Positions 46,726-55,893 are shown, counted from the first letter of the stretch. The stretch: 64,000 bases of DNA from Rhodobacteraceae bacterium EhC02 (GCA_001650895.1 LXYH01000016.1:124001-188000); one strand, 5' to 3'. The notes: a model not told the origin generated them from the letters alone. Made by a program: numbers and translations.

Positions 46726-48531
46726 CTACTCCGCCGCTTCAATTTCGTTGTCATTGCCCAGGATCGGAAGCTGGACCTCGAAGACCGCCCCCCCGTCACT
46801 GGCATTGCGGGCCGTCAGCCGCCCCCCAAGGTCGTTGACGATCCCCGAGGAAATGGCAAGCCCCAGTCCGACCCCCTCGCCCGGCTTCTTGGTGGTGTAG
46901 AAGGGCTCGAACAGGTTCTCCAGATCCTTGATCCCCTCGCCATTGTCGCGCACCGTCAGGGTCGCGGTCTCGCCCGCCGCCAGCAGGATGTCGATCTCGG
47001 GTTCGGCCACGGCCTGCGTCGCATCCATGGCGTTGCGCAACAGGTTGATCATCACCTGTTCGATCCGCACCCTGTCACCCATCACCATCACCGGCCGGTC
47101 GGGCAGCGCGCGGGTGATGCGGATGCGCCGCTGCTTGAGTTGCGGCTCCATCATCGACAGGGCGGATGCCAGCGCATCGCTCATGTTTACAGGGGTCAAC
47201 TGGTCCCCGCTCTTGCGCGCGTAGGACTTGAGCTGCCGCGTGATCGCCCCCATCCGCTCGATCAGATCGTCGATCCGCTGAAACGATGACAGCGCCTCCT
47301 CGGGCCGGTTGCGGCGCAGCAGCAGGCGCGCCCCGGCCAGGTAGGTCTTCATCGCCGCCAGCGGCTGGTTCAGCTCGTGACTGACGGCCGCCGACATCTC
47401 GCCCAAAGCCGCCAGTTTCGAGCTTTGCGCCAGTGTCTGTTCGGCCACCGCAAGCGTTTCCTGGACCTTTTCCCGCTCGGCGATTTCCCGCTGCAGCCGT
47501 GCGTTCAACAGGCGCAGTTCCGCCGACTCGCGCTGGAACAGCGCCAGACGCACCGCGTTCTTGCGGCTGGCCATGTAGAAGGCCAGCGCCAGCAGGATCG
47601 CGAATCCCATGATCTCCAGCGCCAGAACCCCGTTCACGCGCTCGCGCACGCTGGTGTAGGCGGTGAAACTGGCGATGCGCCAGCCACGGAACGGGATGCG
47701 CCCCTCCATGCGGATCACCGCCTCGCCCTGCAGATAGGCATCCGCCGGCAGGGCGGTCCAGTCGGCCGTGGCCTGAATGGCACGCTGGATCGCGCTTTCG
47801 GGCGGCTGCTGGGCCAGGGCCTCGATCTCGGTCAACCCGCGCCAGCGCGGCTCTGTCGCCAGCATGATCACGCCTTCGGAATTGGTCACCAGAACCGCAT
47901 CCGAAATGCCCGCCCAGGCGCGTTCGAACTTCTGCAGGTCCACCTCGACCACAATCACGCCAAGGGTCTGCCCCTTGTCGATGATCCGGCGCGAATAGGA
48001 AAACTGGTAGCTGCCCGCCTCGCGGCGTTGCGCGGTAAAGATCGTGTCATTGGCGCGCAGCGCCTCGACGAAATAGGATTCCGACCGGAAATTGCTGCCC
48101 AGCTTGTTGCGGTCGGTCGAGGCGACAGTGCGCCCCTCGCGGTCCAGCAGCATCAGGGAGGCCGCACCGATCTCCTCCACGAAGGAAATCAGGCGCTGCG
48201 TGGACAGCGAATAATCCCGCGTCGCCAGCGCTGAAATCAGCGTGGGATCGCGCGCCAGAAGCTGCGGCACGATCGCGTTGCGGCGCAGCTCGCTCAGCAG
48301 GTTGCCGCTGTAAAGCGCAAGGCGCAGCTCGGCCCGGTTGCGGGTGGTTTCGGTGAAGCGATCGGTCAGCAGCCGGTTGGTCACCGCGATGGTGATGACA
48401 GCGACCACCATCAGCAATCCCAGACCCACGCGCCCGCGCCAACTGACCGTACCCGAGGTCTCGGCCCGCCGCTGGCTCTTGCTGGTCGCGCCCCGGTTGC
48501 GGGGCGCGGATGCGCTGGTCGAAGGTTTCAT
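46726..48531 (-). CDS. DctB-like sensor histidine kinase
   Basis: This 601-residue membrane kinase has TM1 at about 34-52, a periplasmic double Cache sensor region (about 55-298, with SLMLLDREGRTVASTDRNKL) and TM2 at about 300-320. A coiled coil (335-370) precedes the kinase core, with phosphorylatable His 385 in MSAAVSHELNQPLAAMKTYL, N-box NLLRNAMDAT and G-boxes DNGEGI and GVGLGLAISSGI. This layout is that of DctB, which senses C4-dicarboxylates. No dicarboxylate transporter adjoins it, so the ligand is uncertain. It is co-transcribed with the downstream regulator. Confidence 0.92.
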   Translation of the reverse strand: MKPSTSASAPRNRGATSKSQRRAETSGTVSWRGRVGLGLLMVVAVITIAVTNRLLTDRFTETTRNRAELRLALYSGNLLSELRRNAIVPQLLARDPTLISALATRDYSLSTQRLISFVEEIGAASLMLLDREGRTVASTDRNKLGSNFRSESYFVEALRANDTIFTAQRREAGSYQFSYSRRIIDKGQTLGVIVVEVDLQKFERAWAGISDAVLVTNSEGVIMLATEPRWRGLTEIEALAQQPPESAIQRAIQATADWTALPADAYLQGEAVIRMEGRIPFRGWRIASFTAYTSVRERVNGVLALEIMGFAILLALAFYMASRKNAVRLALFQRESAELRLLNARLQREIAEREKVQETLAVAEQTLAQSSKLAALGEMSAAVSHELNQPLAAMKTYLAGARLLLRRNRPEEALSSFQRIDDLIERMGAITRQLKSYARKSGDQLTPVNMSDALASALSMMEPQLKQRRIRITRALPDRPVMVMGDRVRIEQVMINLLRNAMDATQAVAEPEIDILLAAGETATLTVRDNGEGIKDLENLFEPFYTTKKPGEGVGLGLAISSGIVNDLGGRLTARNASDGGAVFEVQLPILGNDNEIEAAE

Positions 48532-48567
48532 GGCTCCAGACTACGATGGCCGGGCCTTGCGCTCAAG

Positions 48568-49236
48568 TCAGGCCGCCGTCAGCGCATCCAGCAGACCGGC
48601 GAATATCTGCCGGCCATCGGTGCTGCCATGCGCCTCTTCGGCGGCGCGCTCGGGATGGGGCATCATGCCCAGCACCCGGCGGTTCTCGCTCAGTACGCCC
48701 GCGATATCCCCGGTCGATCCGTTGATCGGCGTGGCATAGGTAAAGGCGATCCGGTCCTCGTCGCGCAGTTGCGCCAGAAGATCGGCGCCCACGGTGTAAT
48801 TGCCGTCGTGATGCGCCACGGGCACGCGCAGGCGCTGCCCCTTGCCATAGCTTGCGGTAAAGGCGCTGTCGGTGCTGGCCACCTCCAGCTCGACCGTGCG
48901 GCAGATGAACTTCAGCCCCGCGTTGCGCATCAAGGCGCCGGGCAGCAGCCGTGTCTCGGTCAGAACCTGGAAGCCGTTGCAGATCCCCAGCACGTAACCG
49001 CCGCGCCCCGCATGGGCCACGACTGCCCGGCTGATCGGCGAATTCGCGGCAATCGCCCCGCAACGCAGGTAATCGCCAAAGGAAAACCCGCCCGGAATGC
49101 CCACCACGTCCACATCCGCGGGCAGTTCGGTATCCTTGTGCCAGACACGGCTGACGCGCGCGCCCGCCTTTTCGAAGGCCGTCACAAGGTCACGGTCGCA
49201 GTTCGAGCCCGGAAAGGTGATCACCGCCGCATGCAT
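48568..49236 (-). CDS. purQ: Phosphoribosylformylglycinamidine synthase subunit PurQ
   Basis: This 222-residue class I glutamine amidotransferase subunit supplies ammonia for FGAM synthesis in purine biosynthesis. It begins HAAVITFPGSNCDRDL, with the nucleophile cysteine in VLGICNGFQVL near residue 86 and the catalytic His-Glu in MMPHPERAAE near 198. The ATG overlaps the purS stop by one base. It works with PurS and PurL; purL is not in this window. Confidence 0.95.
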   Translation of the reverse strand: MHAAVITFPGSNCDRDLVTAFEKAGARVSRVWHKDTELPADVDVVGIPGGFSFGDYLRCGAIAANSPISRAVVAHAGRGGYVLGICNGFQVLTETRLLPGALMRNAGLKFICRTVELEVASTDSAFTASYGKGQRLRVPVAHHDGNYTVGADLLAQLRDEDRIAFTYATPINGSTGDIAGVLSENRRVLGMMPHPERAAEEAHGSTDGRQIFAGLLDALTAA

Positions 49237-49475
49237 CAGGCGATCTCCACCGTGTAGCTTTCGATCACCGTGTTGGCCAGCAGCGTCTCGCACATGCGCG
49301 CCACCTGAGCGCGCGCGGCCTCGGGGTCGGTCTCGGCCAGATCAAGCTCGATCACCTTGCCCTGGCGCACCCCGTTGACCCCGGCGAAACCCAGCGTCCC
49401 CAGGGCGTGACGCACCGCCTCGCCCTGCGGGTCCAGAACCCCGTTCTTCAGCATCACATGCACCCGTGCCTTCAT
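49236..49475 (-). CDS. purS: Phosphoribosylformylglycinamidine synthase subunit PurS
   Basis: This 79-residue small subunit (MKARVHVMLKNGVLDPQGEA) of the three-part FGAM synthetase bridges PurQ and PurL and helps channel ammonia. The sequence NGVLDPQGEAVRHALGTLGF is the family hallmark. GGAGAG lies before the ATG at 49475, although the frame is open to 49529. It overlaps purQ by one base and lies 91 bases after purC. Confidence 0.94.
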   Translation of the reverse strand: MKARVHVMLKNGVLDPQGEAVRHALGTLGFAGVNGVRQGKVIELDLAETDPEAARAQVARMCETLLANTVIESYTVEIA

Positions 49476-49566
49476 CGCTTGCTCTCCGGTCTCGCAGGGG
49501 CCGCCGCGCCCTGTTTCTTCTTGCTTCAAATATCCATTCCGCAGCCTGCAGCCGCGGGTCGGGGGA

Positions 49567-50328
49567 TCAGTTGATCAGCGTCGGCTTCGTGATCGGCGTC
49601 GCGGTCTTGGGCATGACGCCCAGGCGGCGCGCCACCTCGGAATAGGCATCCGTCAGGCTGCCCAGGTCGCGACGGAACACGTCCTTGTCCAGCTTGCGGC
49701 CGGTCTCGATATCCCACAGACGGCAACTGTCGGGGCTGATCTCGTCAGCGACCACGAGGCGCTGAAAATCGCCCTCGTAGATCCGTCCGATCTCGATCTT
49801 GAAATCCACCAGCTTGATGCCGGCGCTGAACATCACGCCCGACAGGAAATCGTTCACGCGCAGCGCAAGGCTCAGGATGTCGTCCATGTCCTGCTGGCTG
49901 GCCCAGCCGAAGGCCGCGATATGTTCCTCGGTGACCAGCGGATCGCCCAGCTTGTCGTCCTTGTAGTAGTATTCGATGATCGGGCGCGGCAGTTGCAGCC
50001 CTTCCTCGATCCCCAGCCGCTTTGCCATCGACCCGGCGGCATAGTTGCGCACGACCACTTCCAGCGGAATGATCTCGCAGGCGCGCACCAGTTGTTCGCG
50101 CATGTTCAGGCGGCGGATGAAATGGGTGGGCACACCCACGCCGGCCAGTCCGGTCATGAAGAACTCGGACAGCATGTTGTTCAGCACGCCCTTGCCTTCG
50201 ATCACATCGCGCTTTTCCGCGTTGAAGGCCGTGGCATCATCCTTGAAGTACTGAATGATGGTTCCGGGCTCGGGCCCTTCATACAAGGTTTTCGCCTTGC
50301 CTTCGTAGATTTTCTTGCGCCGTGCCAT
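49567..50328 (-). CDS. purC: SAICAR synthetase
   Basis: This 253-residue ATP-dependent enzyme joins aspartate to CAIR in purine synthesis. It begins [20 protein letters not shown], with [20 protein letters not shown] near residue 90 and [19 protein letters not shown] near 175-195, all SAICAR synthetase signatures. GGAG precedes the ATG at 50328. It is the first gene of purC-purS-purQ and is divergent from the DUF1476 gene. Confidence 0.96.
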   Translation of the reverse strand: MARRKKIYEGKAKTLYEGPEPGTIIQYFKDDATAFNAEKRDVIEGKGVLNNMLSEFFMTGLAGVGVPTHFIRRLNMREQLVRACEIIPLEVVVRNYAAGSMAKRLGIEEGLQLPRPIIEYYYKDDKLGDPLVTEEHIAAFGWASQQDMDDILSLALRVNDFLSGVMFSAGIKLVDFKIEIGRIYEGDFQRLVVADEISPDSCRLWDIETGRKLDKDVFRRDLGSLTDAYSEVARRLGVMPKTATPITKPTLIN

Positions 50329-50485
50329 GGCCACTCCGGTGCTGGGGACGGGCATGAGTCCCATCCAGTCGCACCCCCTTTAGTCCATGGGCGGCATTGT
50401 CGCAAGATGCGCCCTGCCCCTTGCGCCAACCGTCGCAGGTGTGCATATCGGACACAGACGAAACCGCCACCCGAGGAAGTGACAG

Positions 50486-50800
50486 ATGACAACCTTCGAT
50501 GACCGCGAACATGCGTTCGAGGCGAAATACGCCCATGACGAGGAAATGAAGTTCAAGGCCGAGGCGCGCCGCAACAAGCTTCTGGGTCTGTGGGCGGCCG
50601 AACTGCTGGGCAAGTCCGCCGACGAGGCCGCGGAATACGCCCGCGCCGTGATCAAGGCCGATTTCGAGGAAGCCGGACACGAGGATGTCGTGCGCAAAGT
50701 TGCCGCCGATCTTGACGGCATCACCGATGCCGAGGCCGTGCGCGCAAAGATGGCCGAATTGCTGGTCGTCGCCAAGGCCCAGCTGATGAGCGAGATCTGA
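50486..50800 (+). CDS. DUF1476 protein, F1Fo-ATPase inhibitor zeta subunit
   Basis: This 104-residue helical protein (TTFDDREHAFEAKYAHDEEM at the N-terminus) belongs to DUF1476, the alphaproteobacterial zeta subunit. It binds F1 through its N-terminal segment and blocks ATP hydrolysis by the ATP synthase, as described in Paracoccus. The N-terminal inhibitory stretch and C-terminal four-helix region are both complete. GGAAG precedes the ATG. It is monocistronic, followed by a strong hairpin. Confidence 0.9.
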   Translation: MTTFDDREHAFEAKYAHDEEMKFKAEARRNKLLGLWAAELLGKSADEAAEYARAVIKADFEEAGHEDVVRKVAADLDGITDAEAVRAKMAELLVVAKAQLMSEI

Positions 50801-50851
50801 TCCGCCCGCAAGCGACACGCCTTCGCATGATCGACATGCGCATGGCCCCGG

Positions 50852-50878
50852 CAGGGCATGCCCGCGCGGCATGCCCTG
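50852..50878 (+). terminator. Hairpin after the DUF1476 gene
   Basis: Perfect 11-bp stem CAGGGCATGCC / GGCATGCCCTG with loop CGCGC, 52 bases after the stop. There is no T-run, so it may be a weak terminator or an mRNA-protecting structure. Confidence 0.5.
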
Positions 50879-51027
50879 AAAACCGGTCAGGGCGAACCGG
50901 AATTGGCGCCGCCAGTTGCAACGCCCCTCACGATCTTCATGAAACATATGAATTTGCCTGCCCCCTTCCGATGTGACAGGACACGGGTCGCGGGCATGAC
51001 CGCATATTGACTGAACAGGACCACCCC

Positions 51028-52047
51028 ATGACCGACGCGCTGTCCCGCCTGCTTGAAACCCGCGACTGGCTGATGGCCGACGGGGCCACCGGAACCAACC
51101 TCTTCAACATGGGGCTGACTTCGGGCGATGCACCCGAGATGTGGAACGAGGAACATCCCGACCGCATCCTGTCGCTTTACAAGTCGGCCGTGGACGCGGG
51201 CAGCGACATCTTCCTGACCAATTCTTTCGGTGGCAACGCCAGCCGCCTGAAACTGCACGGCGCGGAAAAGCGCGCGCGCGAGCTGTCGCGCATCAGCGCC
51301 GAACTGGGCCGCCAGATCGCCGACAAGGCCGGGCGCACCGTGGTCGTGGCCGGATCGGTGGGTCCGACCGGCGAGATCTTCGCCCCGATGGGGCCGCTCA
51401 CCCATGAGGTCGCGGTCGAGATCTTCCACGAACAGGCCGAGGGCCTCAAGGAAGGCGGGGCCGATGTGCTCTGGCTGGAAACCATTTCCGCCCCCGAGGA
51501 ATACCGCGCCGCCGCCGAAGCCTTTGCGCTGGCCGGCATGCCCTGGTGCGGCACCATGAGCTTTGACACCGCGGGCCGCACGATGATGGGCGTGACCAGT
51601 GCCGCCATGGTCGACATGGTCGAAGCCCTGCCCAATCCGCCCCTTGCCTTCGGGGCCAATTGCGGCACCGGCGCCTCGGATCTGCTGCGCACCGTCCTAG
51701 GCTTTGCCGCCCAGGGCACGGAACGCCCGATCATCGCCAAGGGCAACGCGGGCATCCCGAAATATCACGACGGGCACATCCATTACGACGGCACGCCCGA
51801 ATTGATGGCCGAATATGCCGTACTGGCACGCGACGCGGGCGCCACGATCATCGGCGGCTGCTGCGGCACCATGCCGGTGCATCTGGAACACATGAAACGC
51901 GCGCTGGAAACCCGGCCGCGCGGGCCGCGCCCGACGCTGGACCAGATCACCAGCCTGCTGGGCGGCTTCACCAGCACGGGCGACGGCACCGGCGATGACG
52001 CGGCAGCGCCGCGCCGCAGCCGCCGCGGCAGCCGCCGGGGGGAATAA
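51028..52047 (+). CDS. bmt: Homocysteine S-methyltransferase domain protein (betaine-homocysteine methyltransferase type)
   Basis: This 339-residue zinc-dependent methyltransferase activates homocysteine. It begins LLETRDWLMADGATGTNLFN, like the MetH homocysteine domain. The three zinc cysteines are in GANCGTGASDL near residue 212 and GGCCGTMPVHL near 280. A Ser/Arg-rich tail closes it. The ATG at 51028 has AGGA upstream. It is followed by a corrinoid-binding protein and a DUF1638 gene, so it is more likely the homocysteine-binding part of a split cobalamin-dependent methionine synthase than a stand-alone betaine enzyme. Confidence 0.88.
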   Translation: MTDALSRLLETRDWLMADGATGTNLFNMGLTSGDAPEMWNEEHPDRILSLYKSAVDAGSDIFLTNSFGGNASRLKLHGAEKRARELSRISAELGRQIADKAGRTVVVAGSVGPTGEIFAPMGPLTHEVAVEIFHEQAEGLKEGGADVLWLETISAPEEYRAAAEAFALAGMPWCGTMSFDTAGRTMMGVTSAAMVDMVEALPNPPLAFGANCGTGASDLLRTVLGFAAQGTERPIIAKGNAGIPKYHDGHIHYDGTPELMAEYAVLARDAGATIIGGCCGTMPVHLEHMKRALETRPRGPRPTLDQITSLLGGFTSTGDGTGDDAAAPRRSRRGSRRGE

Positions 52048-52098
52048 GCCGGCACGGCGCCGCCAGAAGCGCATCATTCCGGCAACGGAGACGCCAAT

Positions 52099-52177
52099 TC
52101 TGGGGTGCAGGTCGGAAGCGCTTGCGCCTATGTCGCAATTCGACCAGTGCGCATGACGCAAAAGCCCCAGATGGGGC
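52099..52177 (+). ncRNA. Candidate switchable structured leader of the corrinoid protein gene
   Basis: TCTGGGG at 52099-52105 pairs with CCCCAGA at 52165-52171, enclosing an inner stem GGTCG (52110-52114) / CGACC (52141-52145). The same GCCCC (52164-52168) can instead pair with GGGGC at 52173-52177 around a 4-base loop. The two folds are mutually exclusive. This is a hand-made fold with no family match known to me. Confidence 0.4.
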
Positions 52178-52229
52178 GACAGACAGACAGACGCAGGCGC
52201 GCGCGCGCCGCACAGCCAAGGAACCCGCC

Positions 52230-52937
52230 ATGTCCGACGATCAAGACGACATCATCCTCGCAGACCTCGACGATGACGAACTGGTCCAGCAGATGTTTGA
52301 TGACCTTTACGACGGTCTCAAGGAAGAGATCGAGGAAAGCGTCAACATCCTGCTCGCGCGCGGCTGGCAGCCCTACGAGATCCTGACCGAGGCGCTGGTC
52401 GCTGGCATGACCATCGTGGGCAAGGACTTCCGCGATGGCATCCTGTTCGTCCCCGAAGTGCTTCTGGCCGCCAACGCGATGAAGGGCGGCATGGCCATCC
52501 TCAAGCCGCTGCTGGTCGAAACCGGCGCACCCAAGCAGGGCAAGATGGTGATCGGCACCGTCAAGGGCGACATCCACGACATCGGCAAGAACCTTGTCGG
52601 CATGATGATGGAAGGCGCAGGCTTCGAAGTGATCGACCTTGGCATCAACAATGCCGTGGACAGCTATCTTGACGCGCTGGAAGCCGAAAAGCCCGACATC
52701 CTGGGCATGTCCGCGCTGCTGACCACGACCATGCCCTACATGAAGGTCGTGATCGACACGCTGGTCGAAAAGGGCATGCGCGACGATTACATCGTCCTCG
52801 TGGGCGGTGCGCCGCTGAACGAGGAATTCGGCCGTGCCATCGGCGCCGACGCCTATTGCCGCGACGCGGCCGTGGCCGTGGAAACCGCCAAGAGCTTTGT
52901 TGCGCGCAAGCACAACCAGGCCGCCATGCGCGCCTGA
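52230..52937 (+). CDS. Corrinoid (methylcobalamin) binding protein
   Basis: This 235-residue protein has an N-terminal helical cap (about residues 10-95, FVPEVLLAANAMKGGMAILK) and a B12-binding Rossmann domain with the lower-ligand motif GDIHDIGKNLVGMM near residue 112. MSALLTTTMPYMK lies near 165 and VLVGGAPLNEEFG near 193. These are the DxHxxG, SxL and GG signatures of MetH/MtbC-type proteins. It carries the methyl group between a donor methyltransferase and the homocysteine-activating protein encoded upstream. No folate-binding or reactivation domain gene is nearby. Confidence 0.93.
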   Translation: MSDDQDDIILADLDDDELVQQMFDDLYDGLKEEIEESVNILLARGWQPYEILTEALVAGMTIVGKDFRDGILFVPEVLLAANAMKGGMAILKPLLVETGAPKQGKMVIGTVKGDIHDIGKNLVGMMMEGAGFEVIDLGINNAVDSYLDALEAEKPDILGMSALLTTTMPYMKVVIDTLVEKGMRDDYIVLVGGAPLNEEFGRAIGADAYCRDAAVAVETAKSFVARKHNQAAMRA

Positions 52938-52963
52938 CACAAGGCGCAGATCTGACCGGATCG

Positions 52964-52990
52964 AAGACCCGCGCCAATGGCGCGGGTCTT
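52964..52990 (+). terminator. Hairpin between corrinoid-protein and DUF1638 genes
   Basis: Perfect 12-bp stem AAGACCCGCGCC / GGCGCGGGTCTT with loop AAT. Only two T residues close the stem, so it may be a partial terminator that lowers DUF1638 expression. Confidence 0.6.
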
Positions 52991-53009
52991 GTCACATGAG
53001 GGGATGAAG

Positions 53010-53663
53010 ATGGATCTGCCCGATGATGACCGCCTGACCCGCGAGGGGCTTGACCTCGCCACGCCCGCCGCCGCCCCGGAACGCATGTTGCTGATTGCCT
53101 GTGGTGCGCTGGCCCGCGAGATCCTTGACCTGATCGCGCGCAATGGCTGGTCCCACATGGACCTGACCTGCCTGCCCGCGATCCTGCACAATCACCCCGA
53201 CCGCATCGCCCCTGCGGTGGAACAGGCCGTGCAGAAACATCGCGCCACCCACGCCCGCATCTTCGTGGTCTATGCTGATTGCGGCACCGGCGGGGGGCTG
53301 CGCGCCACCTGCGACCGGCTGGGGGTAAAGATGGTCGAAGGCCCGCATTGCTACAGCTTCTTCGAGGGCAACGCCCGCTTTGCCGCAAATGCCGAGGACG
53401 AATTCACCGCCTTCTACCTGACCGATTTCCTTGTGCGGCAGTTCGATGCCTTCGTCTGGGAACCGCTGGGGCTGGACCGGCACCCGCAACTGCGCGACAC
53501 CTATTTCGGCCATTACACCAAGCTGGTCTATCAGGCGCAGACGGATGACCCTGCCCTGACCGCCCGCGCGCAGGACTGCGCCGCGCGCCTTGGTCTGGCC
53601 TTCGAGAGACGCCTGACAGGCTATGGCGATCTGGAAACCGCCCTTGCCGCGCTGAAACCCTGA
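53010..53663 (+). CDS. DUF1638 domain protein
   Basis: This 217-residue cytosolic protein has the DUF1638 core: MLLIACGALAREILDLIARN near residue 25, LTCLPAILHNHPDRI near 50, VVYADCGTGGGLRA near 87 and EGPHCYSFFEG near 112. The conserved cysteines and histidines suggest a metal or cofactor site. GAGGGG lies six bases before the ATG at 53010 (53004 is in frame). The family recurs with corrinoid methyltransferase genes. Here it probably supports the split methionine synthase, but its activity is not established to my knowledge. Confidence 0.87.
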   Translation: MDLPDDDRLTREGLDLATPAAAPERMLLIACGALAREILDLIARNGWSHMDLTCLPAILHNHPDRIAPAVEQAVQKHRATHARIFVVYADCGTGGGLRATCDRLGVKMVEGPHCYSFFEGNARFAANAEDEFTAFYLTDFLVRQFDAFVWEPLGLDRHPQLRDTYFGHYTKLVYQAQTDDPALTARAQDCAARLGLAFERRLTGYGDLETALAALKP

Positions 53664-54074
53664 TCAGGCGGCCTGCGCCGCCACCAGCCTGATCCGCTCG
53701 ATCATCGCGCGCAAGCCGTTCGACCGCTGCGCCGACAGATGATCGTTCAGCCCAAGCCGCGCCAGTTCGCCCGGCGCATCGACGCGCCCCACCTCGGCCA
53801 GCGGCAGCCCGTCGTAAAGCGCATGCAGCAGCGCGATCAGCCCGCGCACGATCATCGCATCGCTGTCGCCCTCGAAATGGAACGTTCCGTTCTCGATCAC
53901 CGGATGCAGCCAGACCTGGCTGGCGCAGCCATCGACCTTGGTGGCCGGCACGCGCAGCGCCTCGGGCAAGGGGTCCATCGCCTTGCCCTGCTCGATCACA
54001 TAGCGATAGCGATCCTCCCAATCTTCAAGGAATTCGAAATCCTCGACGATCGCCTCGAACCTTTCGCTGGCCAT
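53664..54074 (-). CDS. sufE: SufE-family Fe-S cluster sulfur acceptor
   Basis: This 136-residue protein accepts persulfide sulfur from a cysteine desulfurase and stimulates it during Fe-S cluster assembly. The acceptor cysteine lies in KVDGCASQVWLHP near residue 50, and RSNGLRAMIERI near 120 is the SufE C-terminal signature. The ATG at 54074 gives the family-length protein; the frame is open to 54113. It converges on the DUF1638 gene with no gap. No suf operon is in the window. Confidence 0.93.
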   Translation of the reverse strand: MASERFEAIVEDFEFLEDWEDRYRYVIEQGKAMDPLPEALRVPATKVDGCASQVWLHPVIENGTFHFEGDSDAMIVRGLIALLHALYDGLPLAEVGRVDAPGELARLGLNDHLSAQRSNGLRAMIERIRLVAAQAA

Positions 54075-54198
54075 GTCCTGCCCCTTCACGTTGATGCCAC
54101 ACCAGTTAGGCAAGCGGCAGGCAAAGGTCCAGTGCGGGCTTGTGTCTTTTCAACGCGGCCCCGATAAGATAGGCAGAACGGAACAGGACAATCAGCGG

Positions 54199-54732
54199 AT
54201 GGGGCAGCACAGGATGCGGAACCTTACTTCGGCCCTCTTGGTCTCGGCCCTCGTGCTGTCAGGCTGCGCACGCATCAGCGAGTCGCGCTTCAACCCGCTG
54301 AACTGGTTCGGTCGCGCAACGGTGGAACCGGTGCAGGATGCGAATGTGAACCCGCTTATCCCCAACAGCACTGGCGGCATTTTCGCGAACCGTCGCGCCG
54401 CGCGCGCCGCAGTCGTCGCACCGCTGGCCGCGCAGGTTTCGGACCTGACGGTCGAGCGTGTTCCGGGTGGCGCGCTGATCCGGGCCACCGCGCTGTCCGA
54501 TACCGTTGGCGCCTTCGCCGTCTCGCTGGAACCCGTGAATGACGGTGTGCCGGTGGATGGCGTGCTGACCTACGAGCTGCGCGCCCTGACGGCACCCGCA
54601 GGCCGCGTGCCCATGCCGGAACGCGCCCGCAGCCATGTGGCCGTCGTGCATGTCACCGATGGCGATCTGGAAGGCGTGCGCCTGATCCGCGTGCAGGCCG
54701 CGCGCAACGCGGCCACCAGCACGCGCCGCTGA
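54199..54732 (+). CDS. Predicted lipoprotein of unknown function
   Basis: A protein of about 177 residues with a type II signal peptide: RNLTSALLVSALVLSGC, lipid-modified cysteine near residue 23. The mature part contains FNPLNWFGRATVEPV and a beta-rich domain with VERVPGGALIRATALSDTVG, ending in a basic tail. ATG 54214 is an equally good start (M48 of the longer frame). I do not recognise the domain. The protein should sit on the periplasmic face of the inner or outer membrane. It converges on rnd with a 3-base gap. Confidence 0.75.
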   Translation: MGQHRMRNLTSALLVSALVLSGCARISESRFNPLNWFGRATVEPVQDANVNPLIPNSTGGIFANRRAARAAVVAPLAAQVSDLTVERVPGGALIRATALSDTVGAFAVSLEPVNDGVPVDGVLTYELRALTAPAGRVPMPERARSHVAVVHVTDGDLEGVRLIRVQAARNAATSTRR

Positions 54733-54735
54733 CGA

Positions 54736-55893
54736 TCAGAGTTCGACGATCCTGACATCGCTGCCCTTGGCCGACAGGGCGATCTTGCCCTCGCACAGGC
54801 GCATGGCATCCTGACCGAAGACCTCGGCCCGCCAGCCGCGCAAGGCCGGCACATCGCGCTCTCCGGCGGCAATGGCGTCAAGATCGGCGCTTGTCGCGAT
54901 CAGCTTCGAGGCCACGCCCGAATCCTCGGTCTTGGCCTTCAGCAGAACACGCAGCAGATCGGCCAGCGCCGGATTGACCTGCATCTTCTCGCGGCTCAGA
55001 TCGGGGCGCGGATAATTCTCGGGAGCGCAGTCCATGCCCGCCTTGATCGCAGCCAGGATGCCATCCGCGATCTCGCCCTTGCGCGCTTCGCGCAGAAGCA
55101 GGCGCGACCGGCCCAGGTCGTTCATCGTCACCGGCTTGGTCGAGGCAAGCTCGACCAGCGCATCATCCTTGAACACGCGGCTGCGCGGCACATCGTTCGA
55201 TTGCGCGTAATCCTCGCGGAAGCGCGCAAGTTCGCGCACGATCGCAAGGAACTTGCCCGAATTGGTGCGCGTCTTGACCCGTTCCCAGGCATCCTCGGGA
55301 TGGGTGATATAGGTGTCGGGGGTCGTCAGGATCTCAAGCTCTTCCTCGACCCATTTGGCGCGGTCGGTCTTCTTGAGTTCCTTGGCAAGGTATTCGTAAA
55401 CCTTGCGCAGATGCGTGACATCCGCCAGCGCATAGACTTTCTGCGCATCGCTCAAGGGGCGGCGCGACCAGTCGGTGAAGCGCGAGGATTTGTCGACGCT
55501 GGCCTTGGCGATCTTCTTGACCAGGGTCTCGTACCCTGCCTGCTCGCCAAAGCCGCAGACCATCGCGGCGACCTGCGTGTCGAACAGCGGCTTGGGAAAG
55601 ACGCGCGCATTGACAAAGAATATCTCGAGGTCCTGCCGCGCGGCGTGGAACACCTTGACCACATTCGTATCGCGGAACAGATCGTACAGCGGCTCGAGCG
55701 ACAGCCCCTCTTCCAGCGGATCGACCAGCACGGCGTTGCTGTCGTCATTGCCCGGCATCGCCATCTGGATCAGGCAAAGCTTGGAATAATAGGTCCGTTC
55801 CCGCAGGAATTCGGTGTCGAGCGTGACATAGGGGTGGCGGCGCGCTTCCTGGCAAAAGGCAGCAAGGTCTTCGGTCGTCGTGATCGTTCGCAT
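54736..55893 (-). CDS. rnd: Ribonuclease D
   Basis: This 385-residue 3'-5' exoribonuclease acts in tRNA 3' maturation. The DEDD exonuclease motifs are visible: YVTLDTEFLRERTYYSKLCL (Exo I) near residue 22, KVFHAARQDLEIFF (Exo II) near 82 and the YALADVTHLRKVYEYL (Exo III) region near 150. An HRDC-like helical C-terminus follows. Length and order are normal for Rnd. It begins at 55893, divergent from the MFS gene. Confidence 0.95.
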   Translation of the reverse strand: MRTITTTEDLAAFCQEARRHPYVTLDTEFLRERTYYSKLCLIQMAMPGNDDSNAVLVDPLEEGLSLEPLYDLFRDTNVVKVFHAARQDLEIFFVNARVFPKPLFDTQVAAMVCGFGEQAGYETLVKKIAKASVDKSSRFTDWSRRPLSDAQKVYALADVTHLRKVYEYLAKELKKTDRAKWVEEELEILTTPDTYITHPEDAWERVKTRTNSGKFLAIVRELARFREDYAQSNDVPRSRVFKDDALVELASTKPVTMNDLGRSRLLLREARKGEIADGILAAIKAGMDCAPENYPRPDLSREKMQVNPALADLLRVLLKAKTEDSGVASKLIATSADLDAIAAGERDVPALRGWRAEVFGQDAMRLCEGKIALSAKGSDVRIVEL

